From assembly GCF_004217135.1 (NCBI RefSeq), contig NZ_SHKK01000001.1, positions 7,075,734-7,139,733 on the forward strand: a stretch of DNA of 64,000 nt. The letters run 5' to 3'. Below the pieces are notes generated by a model. It ran no database searches. It was not told the origin of the DNA and worked only from the letters and a program-made list of their open reading frames with translations. Within the stretch, counting starts at the first letter, position 1, and each line of letters starts with the position of its first letter. The stretch comes from Micromonospora violae. Lineage in GTDB: Bacteria > Actinomycetota > Actinomycetes > Mycobacteriales > Micromonosporaceae. Position numbers and translations under genes: made by a program. This document shows, piece by piece, positions 44,011 through 52,365 of this stretch.

Positions 44011-45222
44011 GTGACTTCCCCCCGCGACCTTGTTCTGCTCGGGTCCACCGGCTCGATCGGCACCCAGGCCATCGACATCGTGCGGCGCAACCCGGACCGG
44101 TTCCGGGTGGTCGCCGTGGGTGCGGGCGGCGGAAACGTCGAGTTGCTCGCCGCGCAGGCCCTCGAACTGGGCGTCGAGGCGGTCGGGGTGGCCAAGGCGT
44201 CCGCCGCGCAGGATCTGCAACTCGCGTTCTATGCCGAGGCGAGCCGGCGCGGGTGGGCCACCGGCGACTTCAAACTTCCCAAGATCGTGGCCGGCCCGGA
44301 CGCCATGACCGAGCTGGCCCAGTGGCCGTGCGACGTCGTGCTCAACGGGGTGGTCGGCTCGCTGGGCCTCGCTCCTACGCTGGCCGCGCTGCGCGGTGGT
44401 CGTACTCTCGCGCTTGCCAACAAGGAGTCGCTCGTGGCCGGCGGCCCGCTGGTCAAGGCCGCGGTGACGCGGCCGGGGCAGATCGTCCCGGTCGACTCGG
44501 AGCACTCGGCGCTGGCCCAGTGCCTGCGTTCCGGGATGCGCGGCGAGGTGCGGCGGTTGGTCGTGACGGCCAGCGGCGGCCCGTTCCGGGGTCGGCGGCG
44601 CGACGAGTTGACGCAGGTCACACCCGAGCAGGCCCTCGCCCACCCGACGTGGAACATGGGGCCGGTCGTCACGATCAACTCCGCCACCATGGTCAACAAG
44701 GCGCTGGAGGTGATCGAGGCGCACGAGCTGTTCGACGTGCCCTACGCCGACATCACCGTGATGGTGCACCCGCAGTCGGTGATCCACTCGATGGTCGAGT
44801 TCGTCGACGGGTCGACGATCGCCCAGGCCAGCCCACCGGACATGCGGCTGCCGATCGCGCTCGGTATCGGCTGGCCGGACCGGGTGCCCGGGGCCGCCAC
44901 CGCCGTCGACTGGACGGCCGCGCACACCTGGGAGTTCGCGCCGCTCGACGACGAGGCGTTCCCGGCCGTCGCCCTGGCCAAGGCCGCCGGGGAGGCCGGG
45001 CGCTGCCGGCCGGCGATCTACAACGCGGCGAATGAGGAGTGCGTGGCCGCGTTCGTGGCGGGCCGGCTGCCGTTCCTCGGCATCGTCGACACCCTCGAAC
45101 GCGTGTTGGAGGAGGCTCCGGACTTCGACGAACCAGGTACCGTCGAGGACGTGCTCGCGGCCGAGTCGTGGGCACGCGCGCACGCGCAGGAGATCATCGC
45201 GGGTTCGGTGGAAGGAGCTTGA
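44011..45222 (+). CDS. dxr: 1-deoxy-D-xylulose 5-phosphate reductoisomerase
   Basis: Dxr makes 2-C-methyl-D-erythritol 4-phosphate in the MEP isoprenoid pathway. The 403-residue protein starts [18 protein letters not shown] (NADPH motif GSTGSIG), with [16 protein letters not shown] and NAANEE motifs typical of the family. GTG at 44011 was chosen because it places the nucleotide-binding motif at residue 10. The stop overlaps the M50 protease start (TGATG). Confidence 0.96.
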   Translation: MTSPRDLVLLGSTGSIGTQAIDIVRRNPDRFRVVAVGAGGGNVELLAAQALELGVEAVGVAKASAAQDLQLAFYAEASRRGWATGDFKLPKIVAGPDAMTELAQWPCDVVLNGVVGSLGLAPTLAALRGGRTLALANKESLVAGGPLVKAAVTRPGQIVPVDSEHSALAQCLRSGMRGEVRRLVVTASGGPFRGRRRDELTQVTPEQALAHPTWNMGPVVTINSATMVNKALEVIEAHELFDVPYADITVMVHPQSVIHSMVEFVDGSTIAQASPPDMRLPIALGIGWPDRVPGAATAVDWTAAHTWEFAPLDDEAFPAVALAKAAGEAGRCRPAIYNAANEECVAAFVAGRLPFLGIVDTLERVLEEAPDFDEPGTVEDVLAAESWARAHAQEIIAGSVEGA

Positions 45223-46472
45223 TGTCGTACCTGCTCGGGGTGGTCCTCTTCGCCCTGGCCATTCTCATCTCGGTGAGCCTGCACGAGGCGGGTCACCTGC
45301 TGACCGCCAAGGCGTTCGGGATGAAGGTCACGAAGTACTTCGTCGGTTTCGGCCCCACCATCTGGTCGTTCCAGCGGGGTGAGACGGAGTACGGCCTCAA
45401 GGGCATCCCCCTCGGCGGCTTCTGCAAGATCGTCGGGATGACGCCGCAGGACGACGACGTCGAACCGGGCGACGAGTCGCGCGTGATGTGGCGCTACCCG
45501 GTCTGGAAGCGGACGATCGTGATGGCCGCCGGGTCGATCACGCACTTCGCGCTCGCGCTGATCACGATCTGGATCCTCGCCGTCTCCGCCGGCCTGCCCA
45601 ACCCCGACTTCCCGACCACCGACGCGCAGGCGCGCCAGGAGCCCGCCGTCATCCGGCTCAGCGACTGCGTGGTGCCGGAGAACTCGCTGCGGGCCTGCGC
45701 CCCCGGCGACGCGGCCAGCCCGGCCGCCCAGGCGCAGTTGAAGAACGGTGACCGGATCACCTCGATCAACGGCACCGCGATCAACTCCTACGGCGACCTG
45801 CTCACCACGCTGCGCGGGCTCAAGCCGGGCGAGACCGCGCAGATCGCCTACGTCCGCGACGGGCAGCCCGCCACCGCCAGCACGGTCCTCGCGCAGACCC
45901 AGCGCCCGCCGCTGGACGACCCGACCGGTGCCGCCGCGCCGGTGGCCGCACTCGGCGTCGGGCTCGTCCCCAGCACCCCCACCCGCGTGACGTACGGCCC
46001 GATCGGCGCCTTCGGCGCCACCGCCGACTTCACCGGTCAGCTGGCCGTCGGCACCGCCCAGGCGCTCCAGCGCCTCCCGCAGAAGGTCCCCGCCCTGTGG
46101 ACCGCCCTCACCGGCGGCGAACGGGACATCGACACCCCGATCAGTGTGGTCGGCGCCAGCCGGCTCGGCGGCGAGGCGGTGGAGAACAACGCCTGGCTGG
46201 TCTTCTTCATGCTCTTCGTGTCGCTGAACTTCTTCATCGGCGTGTTCAACCTGCTGCCGCTGCTCCCGGTGGACGGCGGCCACATCGCCATCGCCTGGTT
46301 CGAACGGGCCCGCTCCTGGGTCTACGCGCGGATCGGCCGGGCCGACCCCGGCCGGGTGGACTACCTCAAACTGATGCCCTTCACGTACGCGGTGATCCTG
46401 ATCGGTGGCGCGTTCACGCTGCTGACCATCGCCGCGGACGTCGTCAACCCCATCACGCTCTTCTCAAGGTGA
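45222..46472 (+). CDS. rip1: Intramembrane site-2 metalloprotease (Rip1/RseP type)
   Basis: The 416-residue protein has the M50 zinc motif HEAGH at residues 21-25, a second metal motif in NLLPLLPVDGGH, and a PDZ domain (about residues 155-240). Four spans are predicted. Family members cleave anti-sigma factors and signal peptides in the membrane. The gene is in the conserved dxr-rip1-ispG cluster. Confidence 0.94.
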   Translation: MSYLLGVVLFALAILISVSLHEAGHLLTAKAFGMKVTKYFVGFGPTIWSFQRGETEYGLKGIPLGGFCKIVGMTPQDDDVEPGDESRVMWRYPVWKRTIVMAAGSITHFALALITIWILAVSAGLPNPDFPTTDAQARQEPAVIRLSDCVVPENSLRACAPGDAASPAAQAQLKNGDRITSINGTAINSYGDLLTTLRGLKPGETAQIAYVRDGQPATASTVLAQTQRPPLDDPTGAAAPVAALGVGLVPSTPTRVTYGPIGAFGATADFTGQLAVGTAQALQRLPQKVPALWTALTGGERDIDTPISVVGASRLGGEAVENNAWLVFFMLFVSLNFFIGVFNLLPLLPVDGGHIAIAWFERARSWVYARIGRADPGRVDYLKLMPFTYAVILIGGAFTLLTIAADVVNPITLFSR

Positions 46473-46481
46473 GTGCCTGAA

Positions 46482-47654
46482 GTGACAGCTATCAGTCTCG
46501 GTATGCCCGCCGTGCCGCCCCCGCCGCTCGCTCCCCGTCGGGCCAGCCGCCAGATCATGGTCGGTTCGGTGCCGGTCGGTGGTGGTGCGCCGGTGTCGGT
46601 GCAGTCGATGACCACGACTCTCACCTCCGACGTCAACGCGACGTTGCAGCAGATCGCCGAGTTGACGGCGTCCGGTTGCCAGATCGTCCGGGTGGCGGTG
46701 CCGTCTCAGGACGACGTCGAGGCACTGCCCGCGATCGCCAAGAAGTCGCAGATCCCGGTGATCGCCGACATCCACTTCCAGCCCAAGTACGTCTTCGCCG
46801 CGATCGACGCCGGCTGCGCCGCGGTCCGGGTCAACCCGGGCAACATCCGCCAGTTCGACGACAAGGTCAAGGAGATCGCCCGTGCCGCCGGGGACGCGGG
46901 GGTGCCGATCCGGATCGGCGTCAACGCGGGCTCACTGGACAAGCGGCTGCTGTCGAAGTACGGCAAGGCCACCGCCGAGGCGCTGGTCGAGTCGGCGCTG
47001 TGGGAGTGCTCGCTGTTCGAGGAGCACGGCTTCCGGGACATCAAGATCTCGGTGAAGCACAACGACCCGGTCGTGATGATCCGGGCGTACCGGCAGCTCG
47101 CCGAGCAGTGCGACTATCCGCTGCACCTCGGCGTCACCGAGGCCGGGCCCGCGTTCCAGGGCACCATCAAGTCGGCGGTCGCCTTCGGTGCGCTGCTCGC
47201 CGAGGGCATCGGCGACACCATCCGGGTGTCGCTGTCCGCGCCGCCGGTCGAGGAGATCAAGGTCGGCAACCAGATCCTGGAGTCCCTCGGTCTGCGCGAG
47301 CGCGGCCTGGAGATCGTCTCCTGCCCGTCCTGTGGGCGTGCCCAGGTGGACGTCTACAAGCTCGCCGAGGAGGTCACCGCCGGCCTGGAAGGGCTGCCGG
47401 TGCCGCTGCGGGTCGCCGTCATGGGCTGCGTGGTCAACGGTCCCGGCGAGGCCCGCGAGGCCGACCTCGGCGTCGCCTCCGGCAACGGCAAGGGCCAGAT
47501 CTTCGTCAAGGGGCAGGTCGTCAAGACCGTGCCCGAGGCGCAGATCGTCGAGACCCTGATCGAGGAAGCGCTGCGGATCGCCGACGAGATGGGCGCCGAA
47601 CTCCCCGAGGAGCTGCGCGGGCTGGTCACCGGCCCGACCGTCACCGTGCACTGA
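46482..47654 (+). CDS. ispG: 4-hydroxy-3-methylbut-2-enyl-diphosphate synthase
   Basis: IspG uses a [4Fe-4S] cluster in the penultimate MEP-pathway step. The 390-residue protein has the start segment [20 protein letters not shown] and the cluster Cys in SCPSCGRAQ and [14 protein letters not shown] at 46482 lies eight bases after an AAGGTGAG sequence, while GTG at 46473 is an alternative. It is followed by a bidirectional terminator. Confidence 0.95.
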   Translation: MTAISLGMPAVPPPPLAPRRASRQIMVGSVPVGGGAPVSVQSMTTTLTSDVNATLQQIAELTASGCQIVRVAVPSQDDVEALPAIAKKSQIPVIADIHFQPKYVFAAIDAGCAAVRVNPGNIRQFDDKVKEIARAAGDAGVPIRIGVNAGSLDKRLLSKYGKATAEALVESALWECSLFEEHGFRDIKISVKHNDPVVMIRAYRQLAEQCDYPLHLGVTEAGPAFQGTIKSAVAFGALLAEGIGDTIRVSLSAPPVEEIKVGNQILESLGLRERGLEIVSCPSCGRAQVDVYKLAEEVTAGLEGLPVPLRVAVMGCVVNGPGEAREADLGVASGNGKGQIFVKGQVVKTVPEAQIVETLIEEALRIADEMGAELPEELRGLVTGPTVTVH

Positions 47655-47665
47655 TTTCCATCTGG

Positions 47666-47705
47666 AAAAAGCGGCCGTTCCCCGGGTGGGGGAACGGCCG
47701 CTTTT
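47666..47705. terminator. Bidirectional terminator between ispG and padR
   Basis: AAAAAGCGGCCGTTCCCC pairs with GGGGGAACGGCCGCTTTT across GGGT. The T/A ends on both strands make it a canonical intrinsic terminator. Confidence 0.9.
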
Positions 47706-47732
47706 CGTTGTCACGCGGTCCGCGTCGTGGCG

Positions 47733-48326
47733 TCACTCGGATTCGGCGAGGATCGCGTACAGCTTGCGTCGGGTCTCGTCGAGCACCTGGGCGGCCCGCT
47801 CGCGCTGGTCGTCGGTGCCGTTCATCATCACCTGGCGCAGGGCGTTCATCGCCTGCGCGCCGGAGTCGCGGATGTCGTGCCAGCTGCTCACCGCGCCCTG
47901 GGCGACGTCCGCCCACGGTGGGGTCTGCGCGGCCTCGGCGGCCTCCGCCTGACCGGCCTCGGTGACCGTGAACCGCTTCCGCCCGCCACCGGACTCCTCG
48001 GTGCTGGCGACGATGACGCCCTCGTCCTCCAGTAGCTGGAGGGTGGGGTAGATCGAGCCCGGGCTCGGCCGCCACGCACCGCCGGTGCGGGAGTCGATCT
48101 CCTGAATCATCTCGTAGCCGTGCATCGGCCGCTCCGTGAGCAGGGCCAGCACGGAGGCTCGGACGTTGGGGCGTCGGCCCCGACCCCGGCCACGGCCCCG
48201 GCCACCCCAGGGGCCGCCGTGTCCGTGTTCGTGGCCGTGACCGAACGGACCGGGCGGGACCGGCGGGAAGCCGAACCCACGCATCCGGGCCTCGTGCATC
48301 GCGTGGTGCTGTCGGTGGAACCTCAT
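47733..48326 (-). CDS. PadR-family transcriptional regulator
   Basis: The 197-residue protein has a Gly/His/Arg-rich first 50 residues, then the PadR winged helix with ASVLALLTERPMHGYEMIQ and SPGSIYPTLQLLED. A C-terminal helix (about residues 140-195) would form the dimer. The HGHEHGHGG stretch could bind metal, but this is only an inference. It is divergent from an MFS gene, and the operators between them suggest a repressor-exporter pair. Confidence 0.88.
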   Translation of the reverse strand: MRFHRQHHAMHEARMRGFGFPPVPPGPFGHGHEHGHGGPWGGRGRGRGRGRRPNVRASVLALLTERPMHGYEMIQEIDSRTGGAWRPSPGSIYPTLQLLEDEGVIVASTEESGGGRKRFTVTEAGQAEAAEAAQTPPWADVAQGAVSSWHDIRDSGAQAMNALRQVMMNGTDDQRERAAQVLDETRRKLYAILAESE

Positions 48327-48365
48327 CGGGTTCTCCCTCTCGTAGGACTATCGCTGATGCATCAA

Positions 48366-48375
48366 CGATATATCG
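48366..48375. promoter_or_regulatory. Palindrome CGATATATCG upstream of padR
   Basis: A perfect ten-base AT-cored palindrome lies 40 bases upstream of the padR start and 64 bases upstream of the MFS start. It fits a PadR dimer site. Confidence 0.5.
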
Positions 48376-48400
48376 GCAATGCATCGCCAGCAACCCTCGT

Positions 48401-48428
48401 GTAGCAAACCGTACGTACGTCTTGCTAC
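48401..48428. promoter_or_regulatory. Dyad GTAGCAA-N14-TTGCTAC before the MFS gene
   Basis: Perfect seven-base arms spaced by 14 bases, with CGTACGTACG in the middle, end 10 bases upstream of the MFS start codon. It is a candidate operator for the exporter. Confidence 0.55.
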
Positions 48429-48438
48429 GGTGTCGATC

Positions 48439-49692
48439 ATGCGCCTGCTTCCTCCGCCGGGTCCGTCCCGGGTCCTCACCCTCGGCACCCTGGTCAAGAC
48501 CGTCGGGCGGGGCCTCTGGCTCGTCTCCAGCGCGCTCTTCCTCACCCGCTCGGTCGGCCTGTCGGCGACCCAGGTCGGCATCGGGCTCACCATCTCGGCC
48601 CTGGTCGGGGTGCTGGCCAGCACCCCGAGCGGCTACCTCGCCGATCGCGTCGGCCCGCGCGGTGTGCAGGTCGGTGCCCTCTTCGTCGCCGGCACCCTGA
48701 CCATCGGCCTGGTGGCCGTCCGGTCGTTCCCCACGTTTGTGCTGGTAGGAGCCGCCACCGCGCTCGCCGACGCGGTCGAGCGCGGTGCCCGCGGCGCGCT
48801 GATCGCCGGAGCGATCCCGGCCGACCAGCGGGTCCGCACCCGCGCCTACCTGCGGGCCACCACCAACGTCGGAATCTCCGTCGGTGCCGTCCTCGGCGGC
48901 TTCGCCATCGCCGCCGACACCCGAACCGGGTACGTCGCACTGATCCTGGCCGCCGCAGTGGCGTCACTGACCGCTGCGGTGATCTTCCTCCGACTGCCCA
49001 CCGTCGCCCCGGTCGCCGCCCCGGCGCAGGGGCCTCGGCTGGTCGCCCTACGGGATCGCCCGTTCCTCGCCTTCACCCTGGTCGACGGGCTGATGTCGAT
49101 GCACTTCAGCCTGCTCACCATCGCCCTGCCGCTGTGGATCGCCGGTCACACCCAGGCCCCCGCCTGGATGATCTCCGCGTTGACGTTGGTCAACACCGTG
49201 CTGGTGGTGCTCCTACAGGTACGCGCCGCGCGTACCGCCGTCACCCTGCCCGGAGCCGCCCGCGCCGCCCGTCGAGCGGGCGTGGCCATCGCCCTGGCCT
49301 GCGTACTCTTCGCCGCCAGCGGCGCGCTACCCACCGCCGGCGCGATGGGCCTGCTCGGCCTCGGGGCGGTCGCGCACGTCACTGGGGAACTGTGGCACTC
49401 CGCCGCCGGCTGGGGGATCTCCTTCGGGCTGGCACCGGCCGACGCCCAGGGGCAGTACCAGGGCACCTACGGCATGGGCTACGAACTGGGCAAAATGCTC
49501 GCGCCGGTGGTGGTGACCACCCTCGCGCTCGGCTGGGGCGTACCGGGATGGCTCGTACTCGGTGCCCTGTTCCTCCTGCTCGGGGCCCTGGTGCCCCCGG
49601 TCGTCCGGTGGGCCGGGCGGACCCGGCCGCGCGGAGCCGATGCCGGCCTTGTCACTCGACCGGCGAAGCAGGGTGCCGATCTGGCAGGCTGA
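48439..49692 (+). CDS. MFS transporter
   Basis: The 417-residue protein has about 12 predicted membrane spans. Its start RLLPPPGPSRVLTLGTLVKTVGRG and the loop YLADRVGPRGVQ (motif A-like) fit the major facilitator superfamily. The substrate is unknown, and efflux is likely given its divergent PadR regulator. ATG at 48439 is used, though an upstream in-frame start would cover the operator dyad. Confidence 0.88.
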   Translation: MRLLPPPGPSRVLTLGTLVKTVGRGLWLVSSALFLTRSVGLSATQVGIGLTISALVGVLASTPSGYLADRVGPRGVQVGALFVAGTLTIGLVAVRSFPTFVLVGAATALADAVERGARGALIAGAIPADQRVRTRAYLRATTNVGISVGAVLGGFAIAADTRTGYVALILAAAVASLTAAVIFLRLPTVAPVAAPAQGPRLVALRDRPFLAFTLVDGLMSMHFSLLTIALPLWIAGHTQAPAWMISALTLVNTVLVVLLQVRAARTAVTLPGAARAARRAGVAIALACVLFAASGALPTAGAMGLLGLGAVAHVTGELWHSAAGWGISFGLAPADAQGQYQGTYGMGYELGKMLAPVVVTTLALGWGVPGWLVLGALFLLLGALVPPVVRWAGRTRPRGADAGLVTRPAKQGADLAG

Positions 49693-49697
49693 TACTC

Positions 49698-50537
49698 GTG
49701 CTGACGGTGCCGGTACGCCAACTGGGGGAATCGGAGCGCCGCGCGGTCGAGCGACTGCTCGACCATGACCCGTTCGCGGGCGCGCAGGTCGCCGAGCGGA
49801 TCGCCGCGCGCGGGCTCTCCTGGTGGCGGGCCGAGGGCCGGGTCCTGGGGTACGGGGCCCGCCGCAACCTCGAATCACTCTGCTGGCTCGGCGGCAACCT
49901 GACCCCGGTATTGGCGAGCGACGCTGCGGTGGCCGCCTTCGCCGACCTGCTCGCGGGCGAGGAACGGCTCTGCTCCTCCATCGTCGGCCGGGCCGACGCC
50001 GTGCTCGGGCTGTGGGACCGACTCTCCGACACATGGGGGCCAGCGCGAGACGTTCGCCCCAACCAGCCGCTCCTGGTCACCGACACGCTGCCACCCGTAC
50101 CGGCCGATCCGGAGGTACGCCAGGTTCGCTCCGGCGAGGTCGACCGGCTCTTCCCGGCGGCGGTAGCCATGTACACCGAAGAAGTCGGCGTCTCCCCACT
50201 GGCCGAGGACGGCGGACGCAGCTACCGCCGACGGGTCAACGACCTGGTCCGGACCGGTCGCGCGTACGCCCGCATCGTCGACGGCAAGGTCGTCTTCAAG
50301 GCCGAATTGGCCGTGGTGACCAAGCGGACGGCGCAGATCCAGGGCGTCTGGGTGGCACCGGAGTGGCGCGGCCGGGGGATCGCCACCGCCGCCATGGCAG
50401 CGGTGGTCCGCGACGCGCTGCTGCGGGTCGCCCCCACCGTCAGCCTGTACGTCAACGACTTCAACCTGCCGGCCCGCCGTGTCTACGAGCGCTGCGGCTT
50501 CCAACCGATCGGCACCCTGGCCACCGTTCTCTTCTGA
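49698..50537 (+). CDS. DUF4081 and GNAT-domain N-acetyltransferase
   Basis: The 279-residue protein has an N-terminal DUF4081 region (residues about 1-125) and a C-terminal GNAT fold with acetyl-CoA motif VWVAPEWRGRGIATAAM (about residue 220) and YVNDFNLPARRVYERCGF. Members follow ispG in many actinobacteria. Here PadR and MFS genes lie between. The GTG start follows the MFS stop by 5 bases. Confidence 0.9.
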   Translation: MLTVPVRQLGESERRAVERLLDHDPFAGAQVAERIAARGLSWWRAEGRVLGYGARRNLESLCWLGGNLTPVLASDAAVAAFADLLAGEERLCSSIVGRADAVLGLWDRLSDTWGPARDVRPNQPLLVTDTLPPVPADPEVRQVRSGEVDRLFPAAVAMYTEEVGVSPLAEDGGRSYRRRVNDLVRTGRAYARIVDGKVVFKAELAVVTKRTAQIQGVWVAPEWRGRGIATAAMAAVVRDALLRVAPTVSLYVNDFNLPARRVYERCGFQPIGTLATVLF

Positions 50538-50600
50538 CGGCTGGAGGCGGCGCGGGTTCGCGGCGCGGGTTCGCTGCGGTAGTGAGTTTCCGCAGATCTT

Positions 50601-50635
50601 GGACAGTTTTCGTTAGCTCGTGACGGAAACTGTCC
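50601..50635. terminator. Hairpin between convergent GNAT and transglycosylase genes
   Basis: GGACAGTTTTCGT pairs with ACGGAAACTGTCC (one mismatch). It lies 63 bases after the GNAT stop, before the second hairpin. Confidence 0.55.
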
Positions 50636-50671
50636 ACGCAGCTCGTGCCGGCAGCGCCGGACGCGGAAGTG

Positions 50672-50711
50672 CCGCTGGCCGGCACCCCGGGTTGCGGGTG
50701 CCGGCCAGCGG
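50672..50711. terminator. Perfect 16-bp hairpin after the transglycosylase
   Basis: CCGCTGGCCGGCACCC pairs with GGGTGCCGGCCAGCGG across an 8-base loop. It lies 58 bases beyond the stop codon on the minus strand. Confidence 0.65.
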
Positions 50712-50769
50712 TCGGTGTCCTGCTGTGCTGCTGTCGTGCGGTGGTGCGGTGGTGCTGTGGTGTTGTGGG

Positions 50770-51333
50770 TCAGCTGTTCCAGTACTGGGTGACGAGGTCG
50801 GTGGCCTGCTGCTCCCACTGGGCGTAGGCGTCCGGGTAAGCCGACACCTGCACGGTCTGCGCGGCCTGGGTCAGGGGCATGTCCTGCCACCCGTCGACCT
50901 GCTTGAGGCCCTTGAGGAACGCCGTCGTCGAGTACTCAGGGTTGGTGATCTGCTCCGGGGTGCCCCAACCCGAGCTCGGGCGCTGCTGGAACAGGCCCAG
51001 CGAGTCGTGGTCGTTCATGTCACCCAGGTGACCCAGGTTTTCCAGCTTGGACTCTTGCAGGCTCGTCGCGATGGAGATGACCGCGGCGCGCTCGGGCATA
51101 CCGGCCTTCTTCGTGGCGGCGATGATCGCCTTGACGTTGGCGGTCTGCTCGTCGTTGAGGGTGATGTGGGACTGGTCGCCCTGCGGCTTCGGCGCCGACT
51201 GCACGGCCATAGCGACGGGCTTGGTGTCCACGGTCGGGGTGGCGGCGTGGGCGGCGATCGGGCCGGCGAAGACGCCACCGGCGAACGCGAGACCAGCAAC
51301 GGACAGCACGCTCTTACGGATGATCGTGTTCAT
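50770..51333 (-). CDS. Secreted transglycosylase-like protein
   Basis: The 187-residue protein has a signal peptide (about residues 1-30, ending near AAHAA). The mature domain has ISIATSLQESKLENLG, DHDSLGLFQQRPSSGWG and a C-terminal AYAQWEQQATDLVTQYW. The E-S-x-L-x-N and GLFQQRP patterns are those of goose-lysozyme/SLT-like cell-wall enzymes in actinobacteria. ATG at 51333 follows GGAGCTACCCC. The gap of about 1 kb upstream is non-coding. Confidence 0.75.
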   Translation of the reverse strand: MNTIIRKSVLSVAGLAFAGGVFAGPIAAHAATPTVDTKPVAMAVQSAPKPQGDQSHITLNDEQTANVKAIIAATKKAGMPERAAVISIATSLQESKLENLGHLGDMNDHDSLGLFQQRPSSGWGTPEQITNPEYSTTAFLKGLKQVDGWQDMPLTQAAQTVQVSAYPDAYAQWEQQATDLVTQYWNS

Positions 51334-51510
51334 GAGGGGTAGCTCCTTCGGGGGTAGGAACACCCGAACCACCAAGGGGGGCGGCGGCAGGGGTGTGAGC
51401 ACCTCGTCCGGCGCTGCACAAACAAGGGGAAAGTCTTGGGGGGTGACGCTTATCGGGCGTCGGGGTCGGCGACTCACGGGCGGAGGGCTCGTGGCGCCGG
51501 GTCCCTGTGT
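51334..51510 (-). other. Upstream region of the transglycosylase gene
   Basis: About 175 bases with a TTCGGG/CCCGAA hairpin near the start codon. No riboswitch consensus was recognised. A promoter could lie near the AT-richer stretch around 51420-51440. Confidence 0.4.
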
Positions 51511-51865
51511 AACGACCAGGCGGCGGGGGTCATTCCCGGGGGCGACTCACCTGCCGGGCACCTCGTCGAGGTGGTGCGGTTGGTCGTGGGGACTGCAACG
51601 ACCGGGCGGCCGGGGTCATTCCCGGGGTTGGCCCACCTGCCAGGCACCCACGTCGAGGCGGTGCGGTTGGCCGTGGGGACTGCAACGACCGCCGGGCCGG
51701 GGTCATTCCCGGGGGTTGGCCCACCTGCCAGGCACCCTCGTCGAGGCGGTGCGGTTGGTCGTGGGGACTGCAACGACCGGGCGGAGGCTGGCATTCCAGC
51801 CTGCCGGGACCGGCGTCCCGCACCCGTGCGGGGCGGGCGGTGGTGCTGCGAGTGTCAGGGTGTGT
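51511..51865. repeat. Tandem array of 86-94 bp units
   Basis: AACGACC occurs at 51511, 51597, 51684, 51772 and 51866. Units are 86, 87, 88 and 94 bases. Each begins AACGACC and then a GC hairpin around a conserved ATTC. The second and third units are nearly identical, and the fourth replaces both hairpin arms (AGGCTGG/CCAGCCT) while keeping the pairing. No protein gene is seen. Confidence 0.8.
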
Positions 51866-51992
51866 AACGACCCGGGCCCGCCGCGATTCCGGCCCACGGG
51901 TGCACCCGACCACACCCCACAACCACCCGTCACCGGACAAACCGCCCACACCCACGTCAGGGCGGCGGCGTCACATCGGCCCCTCGCTTGGG
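51866..51992. other. Fifth partial unit and spacer
   Basis: The sequence after the array begins AACGACC and includes a GCCG-CGATTC-CGGC hairpin. The rest is non-coding up to element R7. Confidence 0.4.
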
Positions 51993-52069
51993 TGATCCAC
52001 TCGCGTTCATGAAAACCGGGGGATCCGGGACGCCGGGACACCCCGACTTCATGAAACCCGAGTGGATCA
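51993..52069 (+). repeat. 77-bp TGATC element R7
   Basis: Same 77-base length and orientation as R4-R6, but the left arm and centre are more degenerate. The right arm still reads CCCCGACTTC and ends GGATCA. It lies in non-coding sequence. Confidence 0.85.
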
Positions 52070-52365
52070 GGAAGTTTGATCGCGGCGTGACATGACAGCC
52101 TCCCGCCAAATCGGGTGAAACGCCCATCCGGTGCGCCGTTGCCGAGCCCTCGCATCGAGCGCCGCGTGCGGAGTGCCCCCGCGCCGAGCCTTCCGCGCCG
52201 AGCCTCGCCTCGAGTGCGACAGCGGGACGGGGCCTGAACCGGTCAGCCATCGCCACTCGTGGCTGAGGTGACGAAGGTCCTGCTCAGGGGCCGGAAATTC
52301 GGTTGAGTAGGCGGGTTCGTGCCGGCAGGCTGAGGTCTCCGCCCCCCTCGTCCCGGAGGACTTCC
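52070..52365. other. Non-coding region before the ABC transporter
   Basis: About 300 bases with a few GC-rich dyads. No supported ORF. The ABC gene's ribosome binding site (CGGAGGA) lies at the right end. Confidence 0.5.

Noticed and set aside
51334..51480. c-di-AMP riboswitch upstream of the transglycosylase
   Set aside because: Cell-wall hydrolases often have one, but no recognisable ydaO-type core was found in this leader.
51511..51865. CRISPR-like array (GGGACTGCAAC repeat ends)
   Set aside because: The whole 87-base unit is repeated, with no variable spacers, and no cas gene is nearby.
51047..52012. 321-codon plus-strand frame near the array
   Set aside because: It runs through tandem repeats and across the start of the secreted protein gene. 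No family or ribosome binding site supports it.
39549..52069. Integron attC sites
   Set aside because: The 77-bp elements have no RYYYAAC/GTTRRRY boxes and there is no integron integrase in the window.
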